Assembly: GCA_016719105.1 (NCBI GenBank)
Contig: JADKAQ010000008.1
Location: 372,001-436,000, forward strand
Length of the DNA stretch: 64,000 nucleotides
Direction: 5' to 3'
DNA from: Gemmatimonadota bacterium
GTDB lineage: Bacteria > Gemmatimonadota > Gemmatimonadetes > Gemmatimonadales > Gemmatimonadaceae
In this document: positions 51,155 to 60,202 of the stretch, piece after piece
Position numbering within the stretch: the first letter of the stretch is position 1
Layout of the letters: each line of letters opens with the position of its first letter
Notes under the pieces: model-generated
Databases searched by the model: none
What the model was told of the DNA's origin: nothing
What the model saw: only the letters and a program-made list of their open reading frames with translations
Made by a program: the position numbers and the translations under genes

Positions 51155-52510
51155 TCACGTGGTCGCCGACGCGGCGCGCCGCGTCCAGTAGACGTAGAAG
51201 GGGAGCCCGGCCAGCACGATCCCGATCCCCACCATGCTGTACGCGAAGCGATTCACGAGGAGGTTGCCGAGGTACCACGTCAGGATACCCACATACATCA
51301 ACGGCGTGAGCGGATAGAGCGGGACGCGGAAGGGGCGCGCCAGGTTGGGTTCGCGACGCCGCAGCACGATGAGCCCAAAGACGGTGAGCGCCATGAAGAG
51401 CTGCCCCACGAAGCCGACATACGTCAGGTTGTCCTGGTACGTCCCGCTGATGGCGAAGGTGCAGGCGATGAGCGCGAAGACCGCAATCGCGTTGACGGGC
51501 GTGCGACGCGTGGGATGTACCATGGCCAGCTTCTTGAAAAAGACCCCGTCGCTTGCCAACGAGAACGGAATGCGTGGGTAGTTGAGCAGCTGTGCGTTCA
51601 CGGCGCCGATGGCCGAGAGAAAGGCGACCGCCGAGATGATGTCGGCCCCGATGGGACCGAAGACGGCATTCATCGCGTCGGCGGCGACCCGCGGGGAGTT
51701 CTTGAGCGTCTCGAACGGCAACACGTAGATGTACGCCGCGTTCACCGCCACGTACAGCGCGATCAGGATCCCCATTCCGGCGAAGATCGCGCGCGGGAGG
51801 TTCTTCTGCGGCTCGCGGACCTCGCCGGCCACGTGCGTGATGAAGTACCACCCGCTGTACGAGAAGACGGTGAGGATCATCGCCGTCCCCAGCGACCCGG
51901 TCGTCTCGCCCAGGGAACGCCCGGCGGGAAGCAGCGGGGAGTACGGACTCGGTCGTCCATCGCCCAGGAGGAAGCACGCGCCGATGATGGCGATGATGCC
52001 GCCCACCTTGAGCAAGGTGAGGATGTTCTGCGTCTTTCCGCTCTCGCGCACGCCGATGCAGTTGACCGTAGTAAAGGTCACGATGATCAGCACCGTGAGC
52101 GAGCGGCTCATCAGCGGGGTGAAGCTCGTGTACTTGGAGATGAAGTGCCCGGCGCTCTCCACCGCCAGCGACGTGGTCACCGCCGTGGCGCTCGCCGCAT
52201 AGGCGAAGAACATCATCCAGCCGAAGAGAAAGGCAATCGGCGTCCCGGGATAGGCGCGCTTGAGGAACTGGTACGTCCCCCCCGTCTCGGGAATCGCGCC
52301 GGCCAGCTCGGCAAAGCTCAGCGCACCACAGAGCGCCATGAAGCCGGTGAGGAGCCACGCCGAGAGCGCCAGCCCGGGCGACCCGACCTCGCGCGCGACG
52401 GCGCTGGGGACCAGGAAGATGCTCGCCCCGATCGTCCCCCCCACTACCAGCGTGATGGCCTCGAGGGGGCCGAGTCCGCGCTTGAGCGCTCCGTCGCCGT
52501 GCGAGGCCAC
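51155..52510 (-). CDS. APC family amino-acid permease
   Basis: GTG 52510 (451 aa), 11 bp after the aminotransferase stop, is chosen because it starts just before LGPLEAITLVVGGTIGASIF, the conserved first membrane helix with the unwound GGTIGAS substrate site. About twelve membrane segments follow, including FAELAGAIPETGGTYQFLKR, GYxGW-like FSYSGWYFITHVAGEVREPQ, and LNYPRIPFSLASDGVFF. The set is typical of the LAT/serine-threonine exchanger branch of APC. It would carry the amino acid or amine released by the peptidases and deacylases into the cytoplasm. Many short gaps on both sides place it firmly within the cluster. Confidence 0.92.
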   Translation of the reverse strand: MASHGDGALKRGLGPLEAITLVVGGTIGASIFLVPSAVAREVGSPGLALSAWLLTGFMALCGALSFAELAGAIPETGGTYQFLKRAYPGTPIAFLFGWMMFFAYAASATAVTTSLAVESAGHFISKYTSFTPLMSRSLTVLIIVTFTTVNCIGVRESGKTQNILTLLKVGGIIAIIGACFLLGDGRPSPYSPLLPAGRSLGETTGSLGTAMILTVFSYSGWYFITHVAGEVREPQKNLPRAIFAGMGILIALYVAVNAAYIYVLPFETLKNSPRVAADAMNAVFGPIGADIISAVAFLSAIGAVNAQLLNYPRIPFSLASDGVFFKKLAMVHPTRRTPVNAIAVFALIACTFAISGTYQDNLTYVGFVGQLFMALTVFGLIVLRRREPNLARPFRVPLYPLTPLMYVGILTWYLGNLLVNRFAYSMVGIGIVLAGLPFYVYWTRRAASATT

Positions 52511-52521
52511 GCGCGCGCCGC

Positions 52522-53862
52522 TCAGGCGGGGACGTGGTCGAGTGCGCGGTCCAGCGCGCGCACGAACATCTCGACCTCGCTCTCCCCCATCGGCGTCGAC
52601 AAGCACGCCGTCCCGGCGCGCGTGATGATCACCCCTTCGTCGAGCAGCCGTGCGTGAATCGCTGCCAATTGTTTGGCTGGGCCTGAGTCGGTGACGAACT
52701 GTCGGTAGTCGCGCACCGGGTCGTTCATCAGGAGGATGCGGCACAACGTGCCGTCACCCCCCGCACGCATCGCCAGCCCGCGCGCCTCGAAGCAGGCGTT
52801 CATGCCGTCGCGCAGGCGAGCGCCGAGCGCATTCAACCGCTCCACCTCGGCGCGCGTGTACAGCTCCATCGCCGTGAGCCCCGCGGCCATGGTGAGCGGG
52901 TTGGCGCTGAACGTCCCGCCCGAGAGGACCTTGGGCGGTCCCTTCGACGGGTCGAGCAATGCCATGATGTCGGCGCGCCCGCCGACCGCACCCACGGGGA
53001 GGCCGCCGCCGATGATCTTGCCTAACGCCGTGAGGTCCGGCGTGCCGCCGTAGCGCTCCTGCCCCCCGGCGTACCCCAGCCGGAACGAGACCACCTCGTC
53101 GTAGATGAGGACGATGCCGTGGTGTCGCGTGAGCTCGGTGAGGCGCTCGAGGAAACCGGTCGCCGGGACCGGCGAGCCGGCCTGCGAGGCGAGCGGGTCG
53201 ACCAGGAACGCCGCCAGGTCGGCCCCGTGCTTCGCCAACAGTGCTTCCAGCAGCTCCGGCTTGTTGAACGGAATCGTCACGACCTCGTCGAGCACCGTCG
53301 GCGACAGGCCGCCGGAGTTGGGGACGCTCGCCGGCGACTCCTCCGGACCCCAGTTGGACGCCGCGCTCTTGACCGAGACCTGGATGTAGTCGTAGTAGCC
53401 GTGATAGAACCCTTCGAACTTGGCGATCTTGTGCCGCCCCGTGAACGCGCGGGCGAGCTTGACCGCCATCATCACGTTCTCGGTCCCGGAGTTGCCAAAG
53501 CGGATGCGTTCGATGGACGGGACGCGCTCCACCAGGTGCTTGGCCAGCCGCACTTCTTCTGCTCCGGGTTCCGACCACGCGGTCCCGCGCTGGGCCTGGT
53601 CGGTGATGGCCGCGACGATCTGCGGGTGGGCATGCCCGTGGATGAGCGACGTCATGTTGTTCACGAAGTCGAGTCGCTCGACCCCGTCGACGTCGGTGAG
53701 CCGGCACCCGCGCCCACTGTGCGCGTAGATGGGATACGGCTCGTAGAAGTAGTGCACGCGCGAACTACCGCCGGGGATGTACTGGCAGGCTTCGTCGAAA
53801 AGATGCTTGGAGGCGGCGGTCGAGGGCGCGGCGGACACGGAAGATAGGCTGCCGGAGGTCAT
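52522..53862 (-). CDS. Class III aminotransferase, glutamate-1-semialdehyde aminomutase-like
   Basis: ATG 53862 gives 446 aa. Key features are HLFDEACQYIPGGSSRVHYF, the DVDGVERLDFVNNMTSLIHG block, FGNSGTENVMMAVKLARAFT (PLP phosphate), FEGFYHGYYDY, VLIYDEVVSFRLGYAGGQER (Asp to pyridine N) and the Schiff-base Lys in TALGKIIGGGLPVGAVGG. It resembles GSAM, but so do beta-amino-acid (beta-phenylalanine type) aminotransferases, which share the 'NN.TSLIHGHAHP' segment in my recollection. Heme synthesis genes are absent and the location is catabolic. So I favour a beta- or D-amino-acid aminotransferase over HemL. Confidence 0.88.
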   Translation of the reverse strand: MTSGSLSSVSAAPSTAASKHLFDEACQYIPGGSSRVHYFYEPYPIYAHSGRGCRLTDVDGVERLDFVNNMTSLIHGHAHPQIVAAITDQAQRGTAWSEPGAEEVRLAKHLVERVPSIERIRFGNSGTENVMMAVKLARAFTGRHKIAKFEGFYHGYYDYIQVSVKSAASNWGPEESPASVPNSGGLSPTVLDEVVTIPFNKPELLEALLAKHGADLAAFLVDPLASQAGSPVPATGFLERLTELTRHHGIVLIYDEVVSFRLGYAGGQERYGGTPDLTALGKIIGGGLPVGAVGGRADIMALLDPSKGPPKVLSGGTFSANPLTMAAGLTAMELYTRAEVERLNALGARLRDGMNACFEARGLAMRAGGDGTLCRILLMNDPVRDYRQFVTDSGPAKQLAAIHARLLDEGVIITRAGTACLSTPMGESEVEMFVRALDRALDHVPA

Positions 53863-53960
53863 GACAGGGCGGCGAGGAGGGCGAGGAGACGATGCCTCCC
53901 CACCTACGTCCCGCCTTCGTGCTTGTACCAACGAACGGTGGCTTTCGGCGCGACGCCGGG

Positions 53961-54635
53961 CTACCCGCCCGGTGCCTCCCCCGCCACGCGCTGCTTCAGT
54001 CGGCGCACGGCACTCCCCACCGAGGTGAGCACGGGGACCCCGGTGCGTTCGGCGACCACGGCGGCCGCGCGCGCCATGCTGAACTGCGCCAGGGCGATGA
54101 CCCCGCACCCGTCGTCGACCAGTCGTGTCGCCGCCTCAGCGATGAGCGCATCATGCCGCTCGAAGTCGCCGGCACGCAGTGCGTCGAGCCCGCCGGCGGC
54201 GAGCGCCGTGCGGAGGTCGGCCCCCTCGGGGAATTCGGGCGCCATGGAGGTGAGGGTCGGCGCGAACGTCGCCACCAGCCCGATGCGTCGCCCCGTCGCC
54301 AGCGCATCGTCGATCATGGCCTCGTTAGGCTTGAGGACCGGGAGCGGCGCCAGCCAGCGCGCCACCTCCTCGATGCACCGCCCGAAGGCCGAGCAGCTGA
54401 AGAGAATCCCGTCCACGCCGGTGGTGACGGCGTACTCGGCGAGGAGGAGGAAGCGCTGGTCGAACGATTCGTCGAGCCCGTGCGGCGCGCGGGCGACGTC
54501 GGCCGACAGCGAGTCGTCGAGCAGGTGCATGCGCACGCAGTCGGGCCACGCCAGGTCCAGCTCGGCGTTGAGCGGGGCGAGCGATTCCGGGAGGGCGTGG
54601 ATGAGGGCGATGCGCGGCGCTGGCGGTCCGCTCAT
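53961..54635 (-). CDS. Asp/Glu/hydantoin racemase family protein with a single catalytic cysteine
   Basis: This 224-aa protein begins RIALIHALPESLAPLNAELD. The first catalytic Cys sits in GILFSCSAFGRCIEEVA. IDDALATGRRIGLVATFAPT and TSMAPEF follow. In racemases a second Cys in an 'LxCTxF/M' motif is expected; here the matching strand reads GVIALAQFSMARAAA with Gln instead. Members with one Cys, such as arylmalonate decarboxylase or some isomerases, do not racemise by the two-base route. So it could be a decarboxylase, isomerase or one-base racemase. It overlaps the upstream metallo-hydrolase by ATGA. ORF-supported and likely expressed within the cluster. Confidence 0.85.
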   Translation of the reverse strand: MSGPPAPRIALIHALPESLAPLNAELDLAWPDCVRMHLLDDSLSADVARAPHGLDESFDQRFLLLAEYAVTTGVDGILFSCSAFGRCIEEVARWLAPLPVLKPNEAMIDDALATGRRIGLVATFAPTLTSMAPEFPEGADLRTALAAGGLDALRAGDFERHDALIAEAATRLVDDGCGVIALAQFSMARAAAVVAERTGVPVLTSVGSAVRRLKQRVAGEAPGG

Positions 54636-55714
54636 TTCGCCTGCCGCAGTTCGCGGATGCGGAACAGCCCCAGGGTGAAACGTTCGCGCATGTCATCGCT
54701 GGTGCGGTTGGCGAGGGCGGGGTAGTGGCCCACGTGCGCGCTCACGTCGATGCGCGGCTCGGCGGCATCCACCGAGAGCCCCTGGTCGAGGAGCGCCGTG
54801 GCCTGGCGGTGGAAGTCGCGCAGGAGTGCCGCCAGATGCAACGGCCGCCCGCGGTCGCGCACCGGGGCCCCGTGCCCGGGGAGCATGACCTCCCACTCGA
54901 GCGATGGCAGGCGCTCCAGCGTCGTCGCCCACTCGTCGATGTAGCCGTCGCCAAGGTACGGGAGGCCGCTCCCCACCAGGTCGCCGGTGATGAGGACGCG
55001 TTCCTTCGGCAGGTGCACGACCACGTCCCCCCCTGTGTGTCCACGCCCGAGGAAGACGATGCGGATCTCGCGCCCCCCGCGAACGAGCGTCATCTGCTGC
55101 GACAGGGTCACGGTGGGCGGCACCGGGATCACGGCATCGACGGCCCGCTGGTAACGTTGCACCTGTCGGAGACTGCGCTGGGCGGCGGTGCGCGCCGAGT
55201 CGGTGCGGGCGCTGGCCACCAGGCGCCGCAACGAATCGTCCCGCTGCGCCAGCACGCGCTCCAACCCCTTGTACGAGGCGCTCGCCTTGGACGTCCCCGC
55301 CAGCAGCGCCGCACGCGTGAACTCGTGCCCGATGATCTCCACGCCGGGGCCGTAAACCTGGTTGCCGTGGGCGTGATCGTAGTGGAAGTGCGTGTTGACC
55401 ACGTAGCGCACCGGCTTGGTCGTGATCTCCCGCAACTCCTTGAGCAGGGCCCACGCCGCCGCCGGCGAGACGTGCGAGTCGACGAGCATGACGTCGTCGG
55501 CATTGATGATGGCCGTGGCATTCGCCCCAACCGCCAGGTTGCCGGTCCCGACGGCGTGGTACACGCCGTCGGCGATCTTCGTGAAGCTGTAGGCCTTCCC
55601 CTCGTACTCAGCCCCAGGGGGGGTCGGCGGAAGCGCCTGTCCGGCGACCACGCGCGGCGCGGCGCCTACGAGCGTGCTGACCAGTGCCAGCGCGCGCACG
55701 GTGTTTCGCATCAT
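54632..55714 (-). CDS. Secreted metallo-beta-lactamase-fold hydrolase (second of two paralogues)
   Basis: This 360-aa protein has a signal peptide (ALALVSTLVGAAPRVVAGQA). MBL motifs are VVNTHFHYDHAHGNQVYGPG (H-x-H-x-D-H), GHEFTRAAL, GHTGGDVVVHLPKERVLITGDL (His, then the bridging Asp) and VMLPGHGAPV (last His). This is a complete di-zinc site. It is the same length as the gene at 59103-60185, shares the order of motifs, and both follow 'ADGV(Y/W)...AVGTG' with a 'SPAAAWALL' block. The physiological substrate is unknown. The stop overlaps the racemase gene by ATGA. Confidence 0.9.
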   Translation of the reverse strand: MMRNTVRALALVSTLVGAAPRVVAGQALPPTPPGAEYEGKAYSFTKIADGVYHAVGTGNLAVGANATAIINADDVMLVDSHVSPAAAWALLKELREITTKPVRYVVNTHFHYDHAHGNQVYGPGVEIIGHEFTRAALLAGTSKASASYKGLERVLAQRDDSLRRLVASARTDSARTAAQRSLRQVQRYQRAVDAVIPVPPTVTLSQQMTLVRGGREIRIVFLGRGHTGGDVVVHLPKERVLITGDLVGSGLPYLGDGYIDEWATTLERLPSLEWEVMLPGHGAPVRDRGRPLHLAALLRDFHRQATALLDQGLSVDAAEPRIDVSAHVGHYPALANRTSDDMRERFTLGLFRIRELRQAK

Positions 55715-55770
55715 CCGTCCTGATGTGGTGGTCCCCGCCGGATCGCCGCTCGCCGTGGCGCCGGCCTGCG

Positions 55771-55802
55771 CTAACGTCCGCCGCGGCTAACGTCCGCCGC
55801 GA
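55771..55802. repeat. 16-bp tandem duplication at the end of the amidohydrolase gene
   Basis: CTAACGTCCGCCGCGG (55771-55786) is repeated as CTAACGTCCGCCGCGA (55787-55802). On the minus strand the second copy codes for the last residues and stop (RRGGR-stop) of the amidohydrolase; the first copy repeats them just past the stop. It looks like a recent slippage event. Confidence 0.8.
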
Positions 55803-57424
55803 CGCACCGGTTGTCCAGCCAGTACCCCCGTCACCTTGCCGTCCTTGAGCGCGAATCTCCCGTTCACGAGGACGTGCACTGTGCCGTCGGAATACTGCCG
55901 CGGGTTGTCGTAGGTCGCGTTGGCCTTCATGCGCGCCACGTCGAAGATGGCAATGTCGGCGAAGAAGCCCGGCTTGATGAGCCCGCGGTTGGGAATCGTG
56001 TAGAACGCGGCCGGGAGCGACGTCATGCTGCGAATCAGGAACGGGAGCGTGACCAGCTTCTCCTCGAAGACCAGCTGCGTGATCTTGTGCGTGAAGCCCC
56101 CATACGTGCGCGGGTGCGTGTAGGTGCTGTCGCTCTCCGGTGTGTAGCCGTCGACCGTCGTCATCATCCAGTCCTTCACGGCGAGCAGGCGCACGTTCTC
56201 GGGACTGTAGATGTCGACGTTCATGTCCATCAGCCGTCCCCCCTTGGTCTGGAGGATCATGCGGCGCAGCGCCTCCGTCGGCGACACGCCCATCTCACGG
56301 GCGATGTCGGCGAGCGTGCGCTTGGTCCAGGCCTTGGGTCCCTCGGTGATGATGATCTTGGTGGCGCCACCGCGGTTGGTCAGGATCTCGTCGATCTCCG
56401 CCTCCATGCGCGCCCACGTGACCGGGTCCTGGAGGCGAGCCAGCAACGAATCGGTGCCACCCGCCGGGGCCCAGCGCGGCATCAGGTGCCCGTCGATGCT
56501 CGACTCGGAGTTGGTGAAGATGATCCCCGCCCCCATGATGTTCACGCCGCGCCCGCGCGCCGCCTCGATGAGTCGGATGGCCTCGGGCATCTGGGCGTGC
56601 GCCCGGTTGCCTAACGAATTGAAGTGCGAGAAGACGAGCGGCGTCCCGCCCTTCTCCGCGATCTCCATCGCCTCCTTGACCGAGTTGAGAAACCCGATCC
56701 CCTTGTAGCTGACCCCCATGTCGCGGTCGTGCGTGTCGTAGATCCCGCCAAACTCGGCGGCCACCTTGTTGAGGGCGATGACCTCGGCGGTGGAGGAGTA
56801 GTAGCCCGGGTTGTAGGCCAGCCCCGTCGAGAAGCCGAGCGCCCCTTCCTGCATCCCCTTCCGCACGTAGGCGCGCATCTTCTCGACCTCGGCCGGCGTC
56901 GCCTCGCGCGCGAAGTCGGTCCCCATCACCGCCGTACGCGCCGGGCCGTGTCCCACGAAGGTGAGCGCGTTGACCGCAATGCCACCGCGCCGCCACGACG
57001 TGAAGGCCTTGGCGACTTCGTTGTTGCCGAAACCGTCGATGCCGACGATGACGGTCGTGACGCCTTGTGTAATGAAGGGGACGGCGAGCTTTCCCGGCGC
57101 TTTCTCGAGGCGCTCGTGGTTGTGTACGTCCCAGAGTCCCGGGGTGACGAGCAACCCCTTGGCGTCGATCGTGTCCTTCGCCGTCACCTTGGCATCGAAG
57201 GCGTGTCCGACGAAGCTGATCTTGTCGCCGGTGATGCCGACGTCGGCCCACACCCAGTCACCGCCGGCGCCGTCCAGCAGGCGCCCACCGACAATCAGGC
57301 GGTCGACGCGCATGGCTGGCGCGGTGCCCGCGCGCTGCGCCGCCACATCAGGCGCAACAGTGGCAGACATGAGGAGCGCGGCAGGAACGTACCACGGCAG
57401 CGGCAGGTGACGACGGCGACGCAT
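55787..57424 (-). CDS. Secreted N-acyl-D-amino-acid deacylase family amidohydrolase
   Basis: ATG 57424 (545 aa) has GGAGG upstream and a basic signal peptide (MRRRRHLPLPWYVPAALLMS). Amidohydrolase features are DRLIVGGRLLDGAGGDWVWA, GLLVTPGLWDVHNHERLEKA with the strand-1 His-x-His intact, TTVIVGIDGFG, GALGFSTGLAYNPGYYS (D-aminoacylase-like), YDTHDRDMG, LVFSHFNSLG and the composite-domain ending KPGFFADIAIFD. The catalytic Asp on strand 8 is not obvious to me in the AN...E region. It likely deacylates N-acyl-amino acids or a related amide in the periplasm, unlike its relative at 42192-43901, which lacks HxH. Confidence 0.9.
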   Translation of the reverse strand: MRRRRHLPLPWYVPAALLMSATVAPDVAAQRAGTAPAMRVDRLIVGGRLLDGAGGDWVWADVGITGDKISFVGHAFDAKVTAKDTIDAKGLLVTPGLWDVHNHERLEKAPGKLAVPFITQGVTTVIVGIDGFGNNEVAKAFTSWRRGGIAVNALTFVGHGPARTAVMGTDFAREATPAEVEKMRAYVRKGMQEGALGFSTGLAYNPGYYSSTAEVIALNKVAAEFGGIYDTHDRDMGVSYKGIGFLNSVKEAMEIAEKGGTPLVFSHFNSLGNRAHAQMPEAIRLIEAARGRGVNIMGAGIIFTNSESSIDGHLMPRWAPAGGTDSLLARLQDPVTWARMEAEIDEILTNRGGATKIIITEGPKAWTKRTLADIAREMGVSPTEALRRMILQTKGGRLMDMNVDIYSPENVRLLAVKDWMMTTVDGYTPESDSTYTHPRTYGGFTHKITQLVFEEKLVTLPFLIRSMTSLPAAFYTIPNRGLIKPGFFADIAIFDVARMKANATYDNPRQYSDGTVHVLVNGRFALKDGKVTGVLAGQPVRRGGR

Positions 57425-57456
57425 GATGCAGAGCCTCCGGCGGGACACGACCCCGC

Positions 57457-59106
57457 CTAACGTTTGTTGAGGGCGGGGCGGTCCGGGGCGTTGGCCAGGT
57501 CCCAGCTCGCCTGGTGCACCAACCGCACGATACGCTCCATCTTGTCGTACTCGATGCGCTCGGGGCGATCCTCGACGCGGTGATAGTCGGGGTGCAGCCC
57601 CGTGGCGAAGGTCACCGCCGGCACCCCGCTCTGCTGGAAGGCCCACATGTCGGTGCGCCGTAGCAGCTGCGAGATGTTGTTGTCGTAGCGCTTTTCGAGC
57701 GTGAGCTTGATGGCCGCATTCGAGCGCTCGATGGCCGCGGTGAGGGTGTTGCTGCGGCTGAAGCCGTACAGGTTCACGCTGTTGCGGTTGGCGTCGGCGC
57801 TCTGCACGGGCAACCCACGAAAGCGCGCACCGCCGTTGGGGGGGATCTCTTCATTGCGCCCGATCATGTCCATGTTGAGCATCGCCACCGTGCGCGCCAG
57901 CGGGACGACCGGGGCCTCGACGTAGCCCCACGCCCCCATCAGCGGCCCGCGCTCTTCGGAATTGAGCGCGACGAACAGGATGGATCGCTTGGGACGAATG
58001 CCCTGCGCCGCCGCCCGCGCGTACGCATCGGCGATGGCGAGCAGCCCGACCGTCCCCGACCCGTTGTCATCCGCGCCGTTGAAGATCTGCGCGCCGTCGG
58101 CGCCGTTGTGGTCCGGATGGGCGGCGATCAATACGTACTCGTCCTTGAGCACCGGGTCGCTTCCTTCCAGCATCGCGACGACGTTGCGATCCGGCACAAC
58201 CGTCCGCTGCAGGGCGGTCGTGATGGTGACGCTCACGCCGGGGAGCACGAGCGGCGCATGACTCGATTCCGCGGCGCGCGCGAGCGTGACGAGCGACTTC
58301 CCCGTCCCCTTCACGAGTTGCTCCGCGAGCGCAATCGAGATCTGCCCCGCGGGGATGTGGACCTGCTGCATCCACGAGGCCAGCGTGTAGCGCGGGAGGC
58401 GCATGGGGGTGGCGGGCCAGTACGCCCGCGTCGCCCCGTCGAAGTCTTCCTCGCCTTGCCGGTTGTGCACGTCCGCCACGAACAGGACGCCGGCAGCGCC
58501 ACGCGCCTGCGCCGCGAGCGTCTTGCGCAGTTGGTTGGCGTACTCCGAGTTCACGACGCCGTCGAACGGACTCGCGGGATCGTTCACCCCCGGCTCGTTG
58601 TCGAGCATCAGGAGGATCTTCCCGCGCACGTCGCCCGCCAGGTCATCGTGCTGGAGCGCCGGGGCGCTGATGCCGAAGCCGACGAAGGCGACCGTACCGC
58701 TCGCGCGCCCCGTGGCCGAGTGAAAGCGCGGGTGGAAGTCACCCCCCACGACGTGGCGCGATGTCGCCGTGCCCCAGTCCACCGCGAGCTCGTTGGTCGT
58801 GCCTAACGTGCTGGTGATCAGGTTGTAGGGGGCGAAGTACGATCCGCCCGAACCCCTCGGCGCCAGCCCGAGCCACTCGAAGCGGGCCTTGATCCACTCG
58901 AGCGCCAAGGCGTTCTCCGGCGTGTCGGTCAGCCGCCCGCGAAAGCCGTCGCCCGCCAGGAACATGAGGTCGGCGCGCATGCGCGATGCCGTGATGGCCT
59001 CGGCGTGCGGTGCGGCGCCCTGCGCCGCGAGTGGAGTGGCCGAGGTCAGCGATGCCACAAGGGGCGCTGCCAGGAGCAGCGCCCGCGCGATCCGTGATGC
59101 GTTCAT
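57457..59106 (-). CDS. Secreted M28 family aminopeptidase with PA domain
   Basis: 549 aa with a signal peptide (RIARALLLAAPLVASLTSA). A PA-type insert spans ~135-260 (TVAFVGFGISAPALQHDDLA, GKILLMLDNEPG). The M28 catalytic residues are YVLIAAHPDHNGADG and FNGADDNGSGTVG (His, bridging Asp), FVALNSEERGPLMGAWGY (Glu pair), LNMDMIGRNEE (Asp) and GLHPDYHRVEDRPERIEYDK (last His). It would release amino acids from peptides outside the cytoplasm. Its ATG overlaps the stop of the metallo-hydrolase in an ATGA; it sits between the uptake genes and the deacylase. Confidence 0.93.
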   Translation of the reverse strand: MNASRIARALLLAAPLVASLTSATPLAAQGAAPHAEAITASRMRADLMFLAGDGFRGRLTDTPENALALEWIKARFEWLGLAPRGSGGSYFAPYNLITSTLGTTNELAVDWGTATSRHVVGGDFHPRFHSATGRASGTVAFVGFGISAPALQHDDLAGDVRGKILLMLDNEPGVNDPASPFDGVVNSEYANQLRKTLAAQARGAAGVLFVADVHNRQGEEDFDGATRAYWPATPMRLPRYTLASWMQQVHIPAGQISIALAEQLVKGTGKSLVTLARAAESSHAPLVLPGVSVTITTALQRTVVPDRNVVAMLEGSDPVLKDEYVLIAAHPDHNGADGAQIFNGADDNGSGTVGLLAIADAYARAAAQGIRPKRSILFVALNSEERGPLMGAWGYVEAPVVPLARTVAMLNMDMIGRNEEIPPNGGARFRGLPVQSADANRNSVNLYGFSRSNTLTAAIERSNAAIKLTLEKRYDNNISQLLRRTDMWAFQQSGVPAVTFATGLHPDYHRVEDRPERIEYDKMERIVRLVHQASWDLANAPDRPALNKR

Positions 59107-60185
59107 CGTCGCTCGTCCAGGAGTTGGTAGACCCGCCGCACCGTCCCCAGCCGGCGGCGGACCACCATCTCATCCGTCCACCCGGGGAAACGGGGGTAGT
59201 ACGGGTCGAAGCGCGTGAGGTCAAGCGCGGCCGCCGCCTGCTCGGGCGTGAGCCCCCTGGCCTTGGCGTCGGCGCATTGCGTCCAGATGGCGCGCATGTA
59301 GTCGCGCAGGCGCTCCACCACCGCCATGTCGCGGAACTCGTCGCCATGCCCGGGGAGGACCACGCTGGGCCGCATCGCGATCATCGTGTCGAGCACGTTG
59401 GCCCAGTCGTTCAGGTAGCCGTCGCCCATGTAGGGGACGCCCGGCTGCAGCAGGTCGCCGGTGACCAGGACGCGCTCCTTCGGCAGCCAGACGACCAGGT
59501 CGCCGTCGGTGTGCGCCCGCCCCGGGAAGATCACCTGCACCTCGCGCCCGCCGCGCACGATCGAGAGGCGCTCGGAGAGCGTCACGTTAGGCGCCACCGG
59601 GGTGAGCGTCGCCACCGATGCCAGGTACTGCTCCCACACCGCACGCCGCCGGGTGATGTCGGCCTTGCTCGCCGGCGTCGACGCGGTGTCGAGCGCCTTG
59701 CTCAGGTTCTGGATCTGCGTGTTGGAGAAGTTTCGGTTGCCGATCGCGGTGGGGTGCTCCACCGACTTCCCGGCGGCCAACATGGCGCGCGTGTACTCGC
59801 TCCCGATGATCGCCACGCCGGGCGGAAACGACTGGGTGCCGTGCGCGTGATCGTAGTGCATGTGGGTGATCACCAGGTGCCGCACCGGCTTCTTGGTGAC
59901 GCGCGGCAGCTCGTGCAACAGGGCCCACGCTGCCGCGGGACTCGTCCCCGCGTCGACCACCAGCACCTCGTCGCCCAGCTCGATGATGGCGTGGTTCGAC
60001 TCGGCGCTCACCACCCCGGTGCCGACAGCGAACCAGACGCCGTCGGCAACCTTGCGGAAGGCGAAGGCCTCCCCGGCATACGTTGCGCCTGGCGGTGGCG
60101 CGTTGCCCTGCGCGGCCACGGGAACGAAGGGGCTCGCGATCAGCATCGCGAGCCCCACAAGGTACCGGTACACCATCGGTCGCAT
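59103..60185 (-). CDS. Secreted metallo-beta-lactamase-fold hydrolase (first of two paralogues)
   Basis: I start at ATG 60185 (360 aa), with GAGG spaced 8 nt before and a signal peptide (MVYRYLVGLAMLIASPFVPV). An upstream in-frame Met at 60236 would overlap the SusD stop. Motifs are LVITHMHYDHAHGTQSFPPG, GSEYTRAML, ARAHTDGDLVVWLPKERVLV, TGDLLQPGVPYMGDGYLNDW and VVLPGHGDEF: a full zinc-binding set. Length and order mirror the paralogue at 54632-55714. The remaining gap to SusD is 17 bp. Confidence 0.9.
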   Translation of the reverse strand: MRPMVYRYLVGLAMLIASPFVPVAAQGNAPPPGATYAGEAFAFRKVADGVWFAVGTGVVSAESNHAIIELGDEVLVVDAGTSPAAAWALLHELPRVTKKPVRHLVITHMHYDHAHGTQSFPPGVAIIGSEYTRAMLAAGKSVEHPTAIGNRNFSNTQIQNLSKALDTASTPASKADITRRRAVWEQYLASVATLTPVAPNVTLSERLSIVRGGREVQVIFPGRAHTDGDLVVWLPKERVLVTGDLLQPGVPYMGDGYLNDWANVLDTMIAMRPSVVLPGHGDEFRDMAVVERLRDYMRAIWTQCADAKARGLTPEQAAAALDLTRFDPYYPRFPGWTDEMVVRRRLGTVRRVYQLLDERR

Positions 60186-60202
60186 CGCGAAATCCTCGCG
60201 CG

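Noticed and set aside
52522..53862. Calling the class III aminotransferase HemL (heme biosynthesis)
   Set aside because: Motifs fit GSAM-like enzymes generally, but the catabolic cluster context and absence of heme genes favour an amino-acid aminotransferase.
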